From assembly GCA_034008185.1 (NCBI GenBank), contig CM067109.1, forward strand, positions 38,534,885-38,598,884: a stretch of 64,000 nt of DNA, in the 5' to 3' direction. A program made the translations under genes and the position numbers. The notes beneath the pieces were generated by a model. It worked only from the letters and a program-made list of their open reading frames with translations, did no database searches and was not told the DNA's origin. Numbering within the stretch: position 1 is the first letter of the stretch; each line of letters starts with the position of its first letter. This DNA comes from Gorsachius magnificus (lineage: Eukaryota; Chordata; Aves; Pelecaniformes; Ardeidae). Below, piece by piece: positions 24,029 through 36,749 of the stretch.

Positions 24029-27000
24029 ACCAGTTTATTAATCAGAACTATGCCGAGGTGAAGCTTATGTTGTGCTATTTTTTTCTTCTTTTTGTAAATC
24101 AGTATTTTGATCACAATTTGAAAGCCCTCTGGAGGAAATTAAGAGGCAGAGTCTGTCTAGTGATAAGAAAAGTACCTTCTTCATAGCATTTGTGTTGATT
24201 AAAAGCTGTTGAAAGTTTTTTCAGTCAATTATATTGTACAAATTTATGAGGAATCCGGGCTTATTTCTGAACTGAGTTTCAGACTGGTCTCTGTTGAGTA
24301 TTGAAAGAGGTCAGTAATCTTAGTCAAGGTGAAAAGCTAGGAATAAACAGGGAAACTTGCTAGGGGAGCACACAAAAATATAGAGAAATGACGCCTACAC
24401 TGTTGTACAGCATGTACTCTGTTTTCTCTCCTTGCTTAAGATCATTTTGACCCCAACAACCAACTTCAACTAAGTTTAACTCTCTGAGCCTCACGGAGTT
24501 CCTACACATTTTGTGAAAGTAGACAGCTGGGCAGAGGAGAGATTTTGTTATTACTCTTTCTAAAGGAAAACATGCAGTAGCACTTATGCTCTTATTAAAT
24601 CCACACAAGAGAAAGAGAACTATTTTAAATTGGAAGTATAAGATATAAACTCATAGAGAGCTTGTTCTGTTTACAGTTACAAATGCTACCAAATCATCTA
24701 GCTTAATGTATAGGCCTGATTCCTCTCTCAGTTCTACTATTTTTACATCCAAGTTACACCTTTGACTCCAGGATAGGTTCCTTAACTACACAAATAAGAG
24801 GGGAGTCTACTGTCGATACTTCAATTTACATACTTTACAGCTAAAGAAGAATACACTAATTTTTATTTCATTATATCTTGTAGGAGCTGCCAGTCTCTAG
24901 AAATGGTGATACAGAGTTTTAAAAAACCTGATAATGAGAAAAGCCTTATTCCAAAGTTGCCCCCATTTTCTCAATGTCACTGAAAATTGCCTGTTTTGTA
25001 CATCAGACTGAGAAATCTGCTTTTGATGTGCTGGTTGTAAAGAGCATTAAATATCCTTTTGAGACCATATTGGTGAAATTTCCCTCACGCCCAGCCATTT
25101 CACCCCTTCTTGCCATCTGATGTGTTCTCCAAGTCTCCTCTTAGTACAAGTCTCTATAGCTGCATTTCTTTGACACTCCTTCCCACTTACTTTCTCACTC
25201 AGGCTGAAGTTACAGTGCAAGGATTTCTTTCCAAATCAATTTTCTTTTGAGGATGAAATACAGAGTGGAACAATGCTGAATAGCCTCTCCTATATTGTAA
25301 TTACTTCAAAATACTCACTCTTTTTTTTTTTTTTTAACATCAGCTATAATGTGACCTGAAGTTTCCTCGTCATCAAATTTGGTTATAATGGGAGAACAAA
25401 CTGAACAAGATTTTAACTTATATTACATTGGCCATGACAAGGATTATCTAGTATCTTGTAAAAACTTCTATCATTTACAAAAGCTGCTATTCAAAGAAAC
25501 TACATGTTTTTGCAGATTCTTTTGTGGGCTTCTACTCCACCATTTCTTTTTCCAGTTTAAAACTACATAAATTTTTTCCTGCCTGATACCCTTTGCAAAG
25601 ACCAACATTTAAGAGAAATGATCCACTTTAAAAGAGTGTTGATACGTGTGCATTTGATTAAGCAGATGGTACATAGTCTTTCAGTAAGCTCCTAGTCTGC
25701 TAACTCTCCCCATGCACACCATTTCCTTATCAGTAGTGGTGTGAGTGAAAGGGAGTAATTGAATTTGAAGAGACCCATTTATTTTGTTTGGGTATCATGA
25801 AGTATCTAAGCAGTGATACCAAAAGGGTGGAGTCAGATTTCAGCATTTTATAGTCCTCAGAATTTTTTCTTCTGCTTTGTTACATGTTTCTATCAATGTT
25901 TTGTAAGAAAAGCCACCCCTTAAATCTCTGGACTGGAAGTAGCCTAGCAAATAGATACAGGAAATATTTGGGTTAAATATGAATCCTCTAGTTTCTAAAC
26001 CTTCATTTCCATGCTTTGCAGGACTGTTATACTTTTACTGCAACTAGTATTTTCATTTTCTAAAGTTGAATGGTTGTCAATGAAATTTTAATTTGGGTTT
26101 TTAGCATGGAAAAGCTTTTCATCAGATCTAAGACAGTTATTTCTGCATGAAGGAAGATCAAAAGTTTTGTAAGAATGTTTGTGCATTCTCTTATGAAAAT
26201 TTTCCTTTCTGTGCCTGTTTATTTTAATATAGGTTAGTAAATAACCTCAAGAATGACAATAAAAAGTAGATTTTTAAAATTATCACTGCATAAAAATTCT
26301 CCTCCTTAAGAGGAAATTTCAGTTGCTTTTACTATGAAGGTCCTGACTTTCTTGTAAAGGAAGAGGTGGCATCTTCCCTACAGCTAATAGGGTGCTTAGT
26401 TCAGAGACAAGATTTCCCAAGTATTCTTCCTCAATTCCCTTCTGTTTTCAGTATGACAGTGATTTGTACAGAGTTCTTTCAAAATCTGTTAACCATCTGG
26501 TTATACAGATGTGCAAATGTAAGGTATTATCAGTTGAAGCTGTTCCAGCTTTCAGAAAGAAAGTAATACAGCCACTGACTCTGAGATAACAAATTACAAT
26601 GATTAAGCCCAAGAATAAGAAAAAACACAGGGGACGTAGGATGACCATTTAATTATACCAAATAGGACAGTTTAGTAGAGAAGGTATTGCTATTAAAGAG
26701 AGGGTTCAAAACTGTCAGAGCTGGGTTTGAAATAAGACCCTCCCAGTCATACTGTCTAGCCCCAAGCTACATAAAACTAGAGAAGTCCAACTAAAACCAG
26801 AAAAACCTCTCCCCACTTATTTCCACAGCCTTATTGTGCACCTATTCACTTATTCTTGGGCATGTAGTGAATTTCACTGGTGATGTTTTTCTTAGTTACA
26901 GAGAAGTTTATTTTCTACTTTGCCTTCAGTGGTTTTAGAGGCATCATTTCAGGAGGAGAATTATGGCTGCACACAATCAATGGTTGAATTAATAAGGAAA

Positions 27001-27740
27001 GTCCATTTTGAAATACATGAAGTTAAGAATTCTGTCTTTTTGTGCAAGATCTTTGTGCATGGAAAATAAGGAGCATCCATATTGGTTTAAGGCAGCAGTG
27101 ATTCAGCTGAAGGTAACAAAAGTTTCCCAGTGCCCTTCTTGTCAATACCTTCCTCTTTTCTTCAGAAACCACAAGTACTTTCTAATTTACCTTTGCATAA
27201 TTTCTGACATCAGGGTAGTATATATGAAAACGGTTTTTTGAGACTAATATGTTTATTTTCCTACTTGTAGGCTTTCCCTTCCCTAGTTCTAGCACATTAT
27301 TCAGGTCACCTTAAAAAAATAATTGTATATATATTCTGAGATACATCTGTCTCATACTTTGAAGTTTAAAAAGTAATAACAGTAGCAAATCCTAGCTAGA
27401 CTTAATACATCTGTTATTTGAGTAAGCTAGAAATTAGGCTGCCTTTACTCATATCATAATGGAAATAGTGATTTAGAATTGCAGTGAGAATAAACATCCA
27501 AGAATTCACATTCTTATGAAGTATTAGTGAGGTCCTCACTAAAAAGTCAACAAAAATCATTATCAAACAGGCTTTCTTTTCATATTTAAGCAATCTCATG
27601 CAAATAATATTAAGTAAATTTTTCTGAGCAGTTGAAAAAAAAGATCAACACCAAAGTTTTGATCCAAATTTGATTTTTAAACTGTGTATTTTTAGGTTAT
27701 CTTAAGCTACATTTGTGATCAATAATCCCAATGGGGTTTC
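24026..27740. other. Unique non-coding sequence
   Basis: No gene or TE recognised. Contains a T15 run at 25321-25335. ORFs are all under 85 codons. Confidence 0.5.
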
Positions 27741-27796
27741 GGGGGGGGGGGGGGGGGGGGTTTGTTTGGTTTTGGTTTTGTTTTTTTTTTTTTTAA
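27741..27796. repeat. G20 homopolymer followed by G/T-rich and T-rich tract
   Basis: Twenty consecutive G (27741-27760), then TTTG/TTTTGG units and a T run reaching about 27795. The extreme strand asymmetry makes quadruplex formation likely, and the run length may be an assembly estimate. Confidence 0.9.
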
Positions 27797-30700
27797 ATTA
27801 TTATTCTGCCCTCATTACCAAAGATTCATACTGAGGGGTGATTATTGACTGTCCAAACCACATGTGAATCTCTACTTATGAGCTCTCCCAGACCACTGAG
27901 GTTATGATTGCTGGGTGGTTCCAACATCAGATTTTGAACAAGCTTTTTACAACTTTGCTTTCATTAAAAAAACAGCATATTTTTTTGAAATACAAAATCA
28001 TCTTAATTTAGTTGACTTAAAAGTTTGCTAATTGACTGATAAATAAACAATAAAAAAGGATGAAGCAAAAAGGATGCAGTAACCTCTCTTTTGTTTCTAA
28101 CAAATAATGCACTAAGATTAATATTTTAGCCTGAATGGGTTGATTATCTTCAGAGGAAAAAAAATCAAGAGGAAAAGGGTACTTAACAAGACCAGAAATC
28201 GGAATGAAAATACAAATGCTTGACATTCTTCAAGTAGCTTAATTCTGTATTATCAAAAGGACCATGATGTTTAAAACAGCAGGAACTGATGTAGAACATC
28301 ACTTAGGTGCAATAATACAGTGAAATGGTAAAGAGTGAGAATTAATCTGGAAAGTTAACAAATTCCATTTACAGTATATTGCATGAAAATAGTGATGACT
28401 GGAAATGAGCCAGGAAATGTCAGTGCTGGATAATTGCTTAAGCTCTGAACAAGTTCAAGAATGATCAAATTGAAAAACATGGGTCAACATACACCAACGG
28501 TTACATAGAAAATTGAGATTTGCCTGTCCCCTTATTTAGCACTTTAGTCGCTTGTATGTACTCCAAACTGCCAGTTACTGCCAGTTCAAAAAAAACGAAG
28601 CTTGCTGGAATGGTCTTGCTGTTCATGCCCAAACAGGGTCAGAAGTAACTGTTCTGCAGGTATCTGAAAGCAGTAGAGGATAGTCTAAGAAAAAAGCATT
28701 TCCCTAAGAAAGGGGTGGTGATGGTGCTACTTAGCCACATGAGCACAGAAGAGGCTACATTGGACTATCATTACCCAAAGATAATAGGACCACAAACCAG
28801 ATTGTCTATTCTACCACTTCCCAAATGTAGTCAAAGTTTCTCTTCCCTCTGGAAGAAGGACTGATGATTCTTCTGTTTCTGGCTGCCTGACAGGCTGACT
28901 TCAGAATTAAATACAGTTCTTCAGGTTAATTCACGGAGCAAGGTTTTTGGGGTGGAGGCTTCAACCCATGCAGGCTGAGCAGGGCATGTACCTCACAGCC
29001 TTGCACTGTATGGGTGCTGTGGCTACCACCACATTGTGTTAGGCAGGGTGCATCACAAAGAGCTAAAGCAGCCTAAATTCCCCTGCATACAATGGAAGGT
29101 CAAGACAGCTAACTTCAGTGCTTTGGATCATTTCTTAAGACCTGATAATAATTCATTATTTGACCAAATGGGAAGGAGGATACAGGAGGATGCAAGAAAC
29201 TGAGAAAAGTGCCCAGGCTGAACAGAGCAGAGGCACCTCTCCTTCTCTTCAGTGTACCTGTCACTGTTGACTGAGAGAGAACATACATGATTGTATTTGA
29301 AGCAAAAGATAATACCCAGACTTTTTTTTTTCCTCAGGAATCTGAATTTCCAGTGAGTTTGTGGTTAAGTTAGATTGCCAAATTAAGTGCACAAGGTGTT
29401 AGACAAGCTTCTTTCACATTCTTGATTTGTATGTGTTGAGATGGTAACTTGTGAAAAAAACTGCAAATAATCTGCCCCATGAGATATGGTTGCAAAATTA
29501 TTGAGCAAATTAATATTTTGGTGCACAATAATATTAGCCTATAAATCAGGAATCTTCCCTGTCTTTGATGAAGTAAACTATCTACAGAGTCTAATTGATG
29601 AAATCTGTACCTTGCAATTTTTTGCCACTTGTGAATGAAAACCATCCTGGCCTCAAGAAAGAGACAGGCACTCCAGAACTGTTTAAGGGTGGTACAGCAT
29701 GGTTTTAATCATGTATTTAACTAAATTTATGTTTTTTCTTCTGTTTATGAATCGGTTATGAAAAGATTGTGACTTTGTATTGCTTATTAATGCTATTTAT
29801 TGACTCATAGATGCTACAGAGACAAGTGCAAGGGTTCTTGCTATGGCATCTTGACCAGATTTTTTTCTCCATGAAACTTGCTCTGAAGAGTTTTTAGTAA
29901 ATAATCCATCAAGAAGCTCACTCTGAAGTTAAGATTTCTGTTACATTTGATCAGGGTATTAATGCATCAGTATTTCCTGTTCTCAAGCAAGTATCTGTAA
30001 AACTTTGAAGAGGAATATCAGGGTGAGTGAATTTAAATGTTGAAGTTACATAATTCTCTAATATTTCTCTTTTTCTTTGATTTTCATAGAAAATTGATAC
30101 TTATTACACATTTTTTTAGAGGCTGAATGACTAAGTGTGTGGACATTGTGGAATAATTGGAATTGTATGAAAAACTGTGTGGTATCTCCCACGGTTATAA
30201 TCAGATATGGTTCTGCAAGACACAACCTCCTGAGACAGTTGTCAGGACTCTGCTGAAAAGAACTTACACAAGTGGAAAAAATCTTCAGTAAGACAGAATT
30301 TCCTGAGGACTGCCCTTGCTGTTTAGACACAGCTTCCATGTCTTATTATTTCTGGCTGGGGTACTTTCCTGTGAAAGAAGAAGCATGTTCTGAAGATCTG
30401 GGGTCTAAGTGAAGGTACAGGTGATGAATCCAGGCAGTGCTAATACTTTCAGTGAAAGTTTCCTTCTGAACAAACCTCCTATATGTAGGTAGCATAAGCT
30501 ATTCTGTTTCTTTCTTTGTTGAGATATAAAAAAAAAAGGGAAATATTATCTGCAAATTGATGACCAGCTATGGTCAGAAGAAGATGTGTGTCCTGCTGCA
30601 CAATTTTGAAAAGCATCCTCTGAGGTTATGTAAGTGCAACAGGTTTTTGGAATATAGAGGTCACACACACTTTAGAACTACAGTTTCATTATCGGAATGC

Positions 30701-33700
30701 CAGATCCTGTATTGAAAAAGGCCTTTTGCAAAAAATTATTCATTCAATGCAGTATTTTGTTTCCTCTCACTAAGCAAAGGATTTGCCTTCTCTCCTGCAT
30801 TCTTGAGCATCCATTTACTTAATAAAAAGACAGAAGTCCTAGATTATTTTGTAGAAATTGAGAAGCACCCTGTTAACATGCTAAGCATAGCTTTTGTTTT
30901 TCAAGCATATGAGCTAATTAAGGGTACAAAGCTCATCACATGGCAGATGTTCAACTGTTTAGTGTGCTTGAACATTTACCTCAGGTTAGTATTTTTTCTC
31001 TCTCTTCCAAGTAACTAAGGCAGATGAAGAAGAGCAACCAGAGGGGCATATCAGGGTAGCAGAATGGTTTCTTCATGAACTGACATTTTTCCTGTTGAAC
31101 CTAGCTTGCCTATTCAGAGTTCGGACAGTTACACATTGGAAGTTGTCAATGTGCTCTCTCTTTTTTTTTTTTCATTTAAGAGAGAGCTTGATTCTCTGTG
31201 AGTGTTGCAGAATAAGCAGTCAACTGAAAGAGACTACAGATTTTGTTATGTGCCAGATGATAGCTTGCTTCCCAAGATAACATAGACCATTGGTGGATGT
31301 ATAAAGCTGTGCTTTCTCCCAACTTAGGTGACACGGTATCATGAGTTTTATCTCTTCTGTGTGGACTCCAGCTACTGTGTGGATGGAAGCTGGAATGGGC
31401 CACGGTTTCCCACCCTAACAAAAAATATATTCCCTGCTTTAATTTTAATAGGATGTAGCTTTTCCCTCATATTGCACAGTATAACATGCTACTTATAAGT
31501 TAAGCATTTTAAAATTTCCTGTGATTCAGAAAGCAAAATGTTTTATTATCTTTTACTTAAATGTACAAGGGCATCTTTCTCTAATTCAGTCACCCTTGGC
31601 CAATTCTGTTTACACTCCTCCCATCCCAGCTGCCAGCTTTATTTCCACTCCCTGTTTCTAATATGACATGACCCAGACAACTGTCTTGTCATCTGGCACA
31701 CAGAAATCAAACATCACCCATTCTGGCTTCACAGAAAGATAAAGATCACAAGCTCCACAAGGAAATTCCATCAAGTCTAAAGTTGATTGATACCAAAGTA
31801 ATCTGGTCAGATGGCAAGCCTTCCTGCAGACACAGTCTGCAGGCATGAACGCAGCAGGAAAAAGTTAGTAAAGAACAGCTTTATTTTTGGAGAGAGGGGA
31901 ACTTATATGTGTATAACAATGTCAGAGAAAATGAGAGGTTATTTTGAGTTTGGACTCAAACTGGCTTTGTGGAGCAGAATCCTGGGGAGATGTTGATAAT
32001 ATCTAGGTCATGGGTTTGATGCTGATGCATCTACAGAAACAGTAGATTTTCCCCTCTATAAGTGTTTGTACTAAATATTTCTGTGTCCTTGGGCTACTTT
32101 GAAGAAACTTTCACTGTATTGAAAGATACAGTTTTTCCTTCTCCAATTGTAATCTTGTTGATATAAAGAAGTTGAACCAAATAGAATAGAATATTATTTG
32201 ATTTAATGTAATTATACTGGTCTGTCTCAAAGGCCATTTAAATAAAAGTAACATGCATTTAGTTCTGTGGTTTTGGGATGCAGTTTATAGACCCAGATTC
32301 TAGCTAGATAGCTAATTCATTTTAAAACAGTTTGCTTTTCTTTAGATTCAGGTATCCTAGCTTATAGTATGGCCTTGATTCAGGAAAGCATCTCTACTAT
32401 GAAGAGTAACTGAAGTTCAAAGTATGAAGTCAAAGTTAATGAGGTTCTTGATTTTCTGTCAAGAGTAGAACATGACCAGTATAGAACAACGTACCTGTAA
32501 GCTAAAAAGGAAAAACATTTCCGTTGTGTGATACGGAACTTAAGACCATTGATCCTGAGGAATTTTTAATTATTTAAAGTTATATTCTTTCTACCAAATG
32601 AATGTTCTGTTTTGTTGTGCTTAAGTTTTAGAACAAAGTTTTAATTAGAAAAAAATATATTGTAATAACCAGAGACATTAGAATAATTTTTTTTTTCCTT
32701 TAATTTATCTAGTTATACTTAACTATGCTGAAGCCATAACTATGTTTGAGGGAAAGAACCTAGAGGAACAGTTTTGTCTTGAATTGGTTATTTAGTTTGA
32801 AAGTAGATAGAGGATGTTCATTGAGTGTTTCAAGTAATTGAAATCATATAAAGGGAAATGGAGCTAAGGTTAAAAACTTCAGTGGTGCACTATTTATTTT
32901 AGTGGAATATGTAGGTTTTAACTTTATTGGTATTTAAAGAGAAGTTTTGATAGACTGGTAGAAAGAAAACAAATAAATAAATCATTCTTCATATTTACCT
33001 CTGAAATTTGGAATGTTAAATTGTTAAATAAATGAACTTTGGGTGAAATTATCCTGCCTGTAAATACATTTAATAGGTTGCATTAATTAATAAAAATATA
33101 TATTTATTGCACAAATTAACATTTTTTTACTGTTTTATAGTACCTGTATTTCAATATTGCCAAAATAAGTAAGTTTTCATTGTGTTTACTGCTATGGTAA
33201 CATAAAATAAAAGCCAGCCCTGATCTGAAGAGCCAGGAATCTAAATGACAGCAACATGGGTGAAAAGTCCTTTGTGGCAATGAATAGGAAGAGAATTAAG
33301 AAGGCTGATATGGATCACAGACTCTTAAGAACTATATTGCTTGAAAGGAAGAATATTCAGTTTCCTTGCTCTGTTTGTTAAAGACTTACAATTTTATAGT
33401 TAAGGGTAGGGAGTAATCATTGACCACATTTCATTTTCTTATTGTTGAACCTGCAAACAGCAAGACTGAGAGGCAATTACATCCGTCAAAAAGGAAAAGT
33501 ATTCTTGAGAGACGGTATCCACAATATCTTGATCTTTGCTTGTACAGATTCTTATTCAACTAGAACCTGGGGTTAAAAATGAAATTAACTAAAAGAAAGG
33601 ATGAATTCATCTTATATGATTAAACAAATTTCTATGAAGTTTTTAATGTGAAATTATAAATATGTGTAGGATTTAGTGATCATATAAAAAATGTGTTTAA

Positions 33701-36617
33701 TGGCATATTTTAATTTATGAATAATACTTTGTTCTAACATTGCTTTTATGTATCAAAGAATCTAAGGAAAAAAATGACAGTACATATTTATGTCCTTGGA
33801 GTGGATGGATACTTAAAAATTCTGCTAACAAAACTATGTATACTGCTACTGAAGTATGCAGATGGTATGTATTTATAAACAATCTATTAGCAGATAAAGT
33901 GCACTCAAGAAATCTTTATCTTATAAAAGCAGCACAATCCATCAGGGAGACCCTCTGTAAAATATTGGTTGACATTGCATGTAATGGGAAGCACTTTATT
34001 TTCCTGTAAGTATAAAGGCTACTTTACAGACAGATAGATAACCCCCTCCTTCGCTGTTATTGTTACATATTTTATAGGATCACAGATATCAGCTAAAGAA
34101 AAGAAAATATGGGATCATATTGCCTTTTTTTTTTAAAACATTTTCGAGCTCATTTCTTGAAGTTTATCCTCATAAGATTTGAATTAATTGTATGTATAGT
34201 TAAAATAATGTTTCTTCTCTTCCATATCACCATAGTAATTTCTCATGGAATAATGTGACATTTCTATGGATGCTGAATATATTTAAATAATGTACTAAAA
34301 TACCTTCTTGGGAGTTATTTGGTTTTTCCTAGCTGGCACTGCTTCACTGTCCACATTGTTGACTTTCAAAACTGCCTGAATTAAATGGTATTAAAGGAAC
34401 AACATTAGGCTGTCAAATGACAGCACATGAAGTTGGAAAGCAGCAATAACAGATTTATGCAGAGAGTAGACTTACCTACACAGCATGACTAATTTGAAGC
34501 TCAGCTGGCAGCGATGTGAGGAGTTGATGTGAACAATGTGTCCACCTTTCAGGCTTTTATGTGTCATTTTTAATGTTATGAATACTCCAAATAAATCTCT
34601 ACAATGCAGTGGAAGCCCTGTTATCTGTCTGGCCAAAGAAACAAACTGATTATATATCCATCCCTGACCCCCAAAAAAGCCACTTGTGGTAAGGTCAGAG
34701 AAGGTAACACTGTTGGGTACGTTGCCTCTTATGTAGCATAGTTCAGTCGCAAGCTTTTCTCAGGAAAATTCTTGGACAGTTTCTTCTTATGACCCTTCAG
34801 AAATTATGTTTAGCACTGGCCTACAACAAGGAGCCAGGATGGATTTCACTACATCTTTTGGAATTGTTCTTAACTGGTAGGCATTCAACATTGGTCTACA
34901 CTCTTCATTTCCCATATTCTAAAAGGTAGGCATGACTTTTACAAAGGTTTTAATTTCTGTTAATTTTTGGTTCCAGTAAAAACTGCAGGGGAGCACCTCT
35001 GACAACAGGGTCTTCAGTGACCATATTTGAGTATTCAGAAGTTGCCATGTAGAATACATGACACCTTTGATAAGATAAGGCCAAGGGATGACTTTGTCTT
35101 TTTGTTTTTCCATTACTTTTTCTTACTAAGTGGCTGAGAATCAAATGACTTTTTGTTATATTGATCTACATCTGCTCATAACCCGTGGTTTTGCTTCAGA
35201 GGTCCTCCTGTGCAGAAGTTACTTCCTCATATTGGTATTGATGTGCTGCAGGTGAAGCAGATATCAGTTTAATTTGTAATTGTTTTTCTTCATACACCAT
35301 ATTTAAATGCCCTGCAAGTCATAAAACTAGGCATTACCCAGTGGTCTCTGAATCCCCAAGGCAGCTTCTATATGACATGTTTATTCATGAAGTCCAACAA
35401 TTAGACAGTTTTCTCTGAGGCTGCTGGTGGCATGTTGTTTCTCAAGGAGAGACATGTGGGCTCCCTTTCCAAACCTATTGCTAGCCCATCAACTTTTGCA
35501 GGCTTTGGGAGGCAGTTGAGTTATGTAGAATGGTGTTCAGAATTAGAACTGAAAAAAAACCATAATCTTCAGGTTTCTTTGCATTTTTTTATCACATCAA
35601 TGTGAAGAATGAATTCATAGTTGGACACATTCACAGCAATATAGAACATAAACTGCATAAAATTATGATGATGGTGATGGTGATCATGACGATTGCAGCA
35701 AAATAGTGTTCTGAGGAAGGAGGAAGACACTACTGCTGAAAGACCCTACCACGCTCAGTTGGTTGCCCTGCCTGCTATGTGACTATATGCTTGTGCAGGC
35801 ACTGGGTTAGCAGGTGTCCTTGATGGCTGCTTCTCCTGTCACCTTTTGCTGCAACTTCCAGCATCTGTAGCCGGTCAGTACCATCCCCTCAGGTCTGCTC
35901 ATGTGACTTTAGGGGGATTATACGCTTTTGAATGAGGCCTAACAGATGAAGATGAGGTCAATATTTGAGAACCATCACTCTAAAGAAGTCAGATTTATAC
36001 TTCTGTTGGTCAAGATATAAATATCACATAGCATATAGCTGGACTCATTGCCTATGTATTAGTTCTTTCCTTGTCATACTTGCTACAGAGTTCTCTTGCA
36101 ACTGATTGTAGTTTGGAAGAAATATAAAACAAAAAAATTCCATTCACATGCAGTGAGAAGCAACTTCTTTTTTTGCTTGGTCGGTTTTACCTAGCAGTTT
36201 CTATTCTGCCAAAATGTTTGCCACATGCCCTGCCTTCAAGCTATATTTCCTACCATCTGTCATGGTCTTTGTGGTAGGCTGCCTAGGTGGGTTGCAACTG
36301 TCACAAGCCAGAAAGATGTCTTTCTAACAGATTATCTGTTTGCCAAAAGGTATGTGTACTTTCTGTAATTTTACTTGGGTGTGAGGATGTTTTTCCTCAT
36401 TCTGCATGAACTTCTCTATTTCATACAGACTGAATATCCCCAACTGTGTCTAGCAGTTGAGCATAAAAACCAGGCAAGGATCTATCCAACCGTATTTATA
36501 AGTAGTCCCATTAAAAATGAAATTAAACTACTCAGAGGCTTTTTTTGCATGACTGAGGTTAAAGTTTAGATTAGAAGCAGGAAATGACTGAAAGAAATAA
36601 TATGAGGAGGAGCTGAT
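27797..36617. other. Unique non-coding sequence
   Basis: Nearly 9 kb without a recognisable gene or TE. Small features: a perfect 10-bp tandem duplication ACTGCCAGTT (28567-28586), T12 (31161-31172), a GAT/GGT-rich patch (about 35665-35690), and a candidate regulatory block at 34376-34570. ORFs reach at most 93 codons and match no family I know. Confidence 0.45.
34376..34570. promoter_or_regulatory. Candidate conserved non-coding element
   Basis: Complex sequence with no long ORF, containing CTGTCA-AA-TGACAG (34410-34423), an inverted pair of TGACAG cores of the type bound by MEIS/PREP/TGIF homeodomain proteins. A CAGCTG E-box (34502-34507) and further ATTA/TAAT cores lie nearby. Selected by eye; conservation untested. 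Confidence 0.2.
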
Positions 36618-36749
36618 GGAGGGGAGGGGAAGGGAGGGGAGGGGAGGGGAGGGGAGGGGAGAGAAGGGGAGGGGAGGGGAGGGGAGGCGAGGCGAGGCGA
36701 GGGGAGGCGAGGCGAGGCGAGGCGAGGAGAGGAGAGGCGAGGAGAGGAG
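36618..36749 (+). repeat. GGGGA/GGCGA/GGAGA pentanucleotide minisatellite
   Basis: Twenty-five contiguous 5-bp units at 36621-36745, plus partial ends. By count: 12 GGGGA, 8 GGCGA, 3 GGAGA, one AGGGA and one GAGAA. The variants are spatially ordered: GGGGA in the first half, GGCGA in the second, GGAGA at the end. The plus strand is almost pure purine with dense G-runs, so quadruplex or triplex structure is expected. The Pro/Ser/Arg-repeat ORFs read from it are artefacts. Confidence 0.95.
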
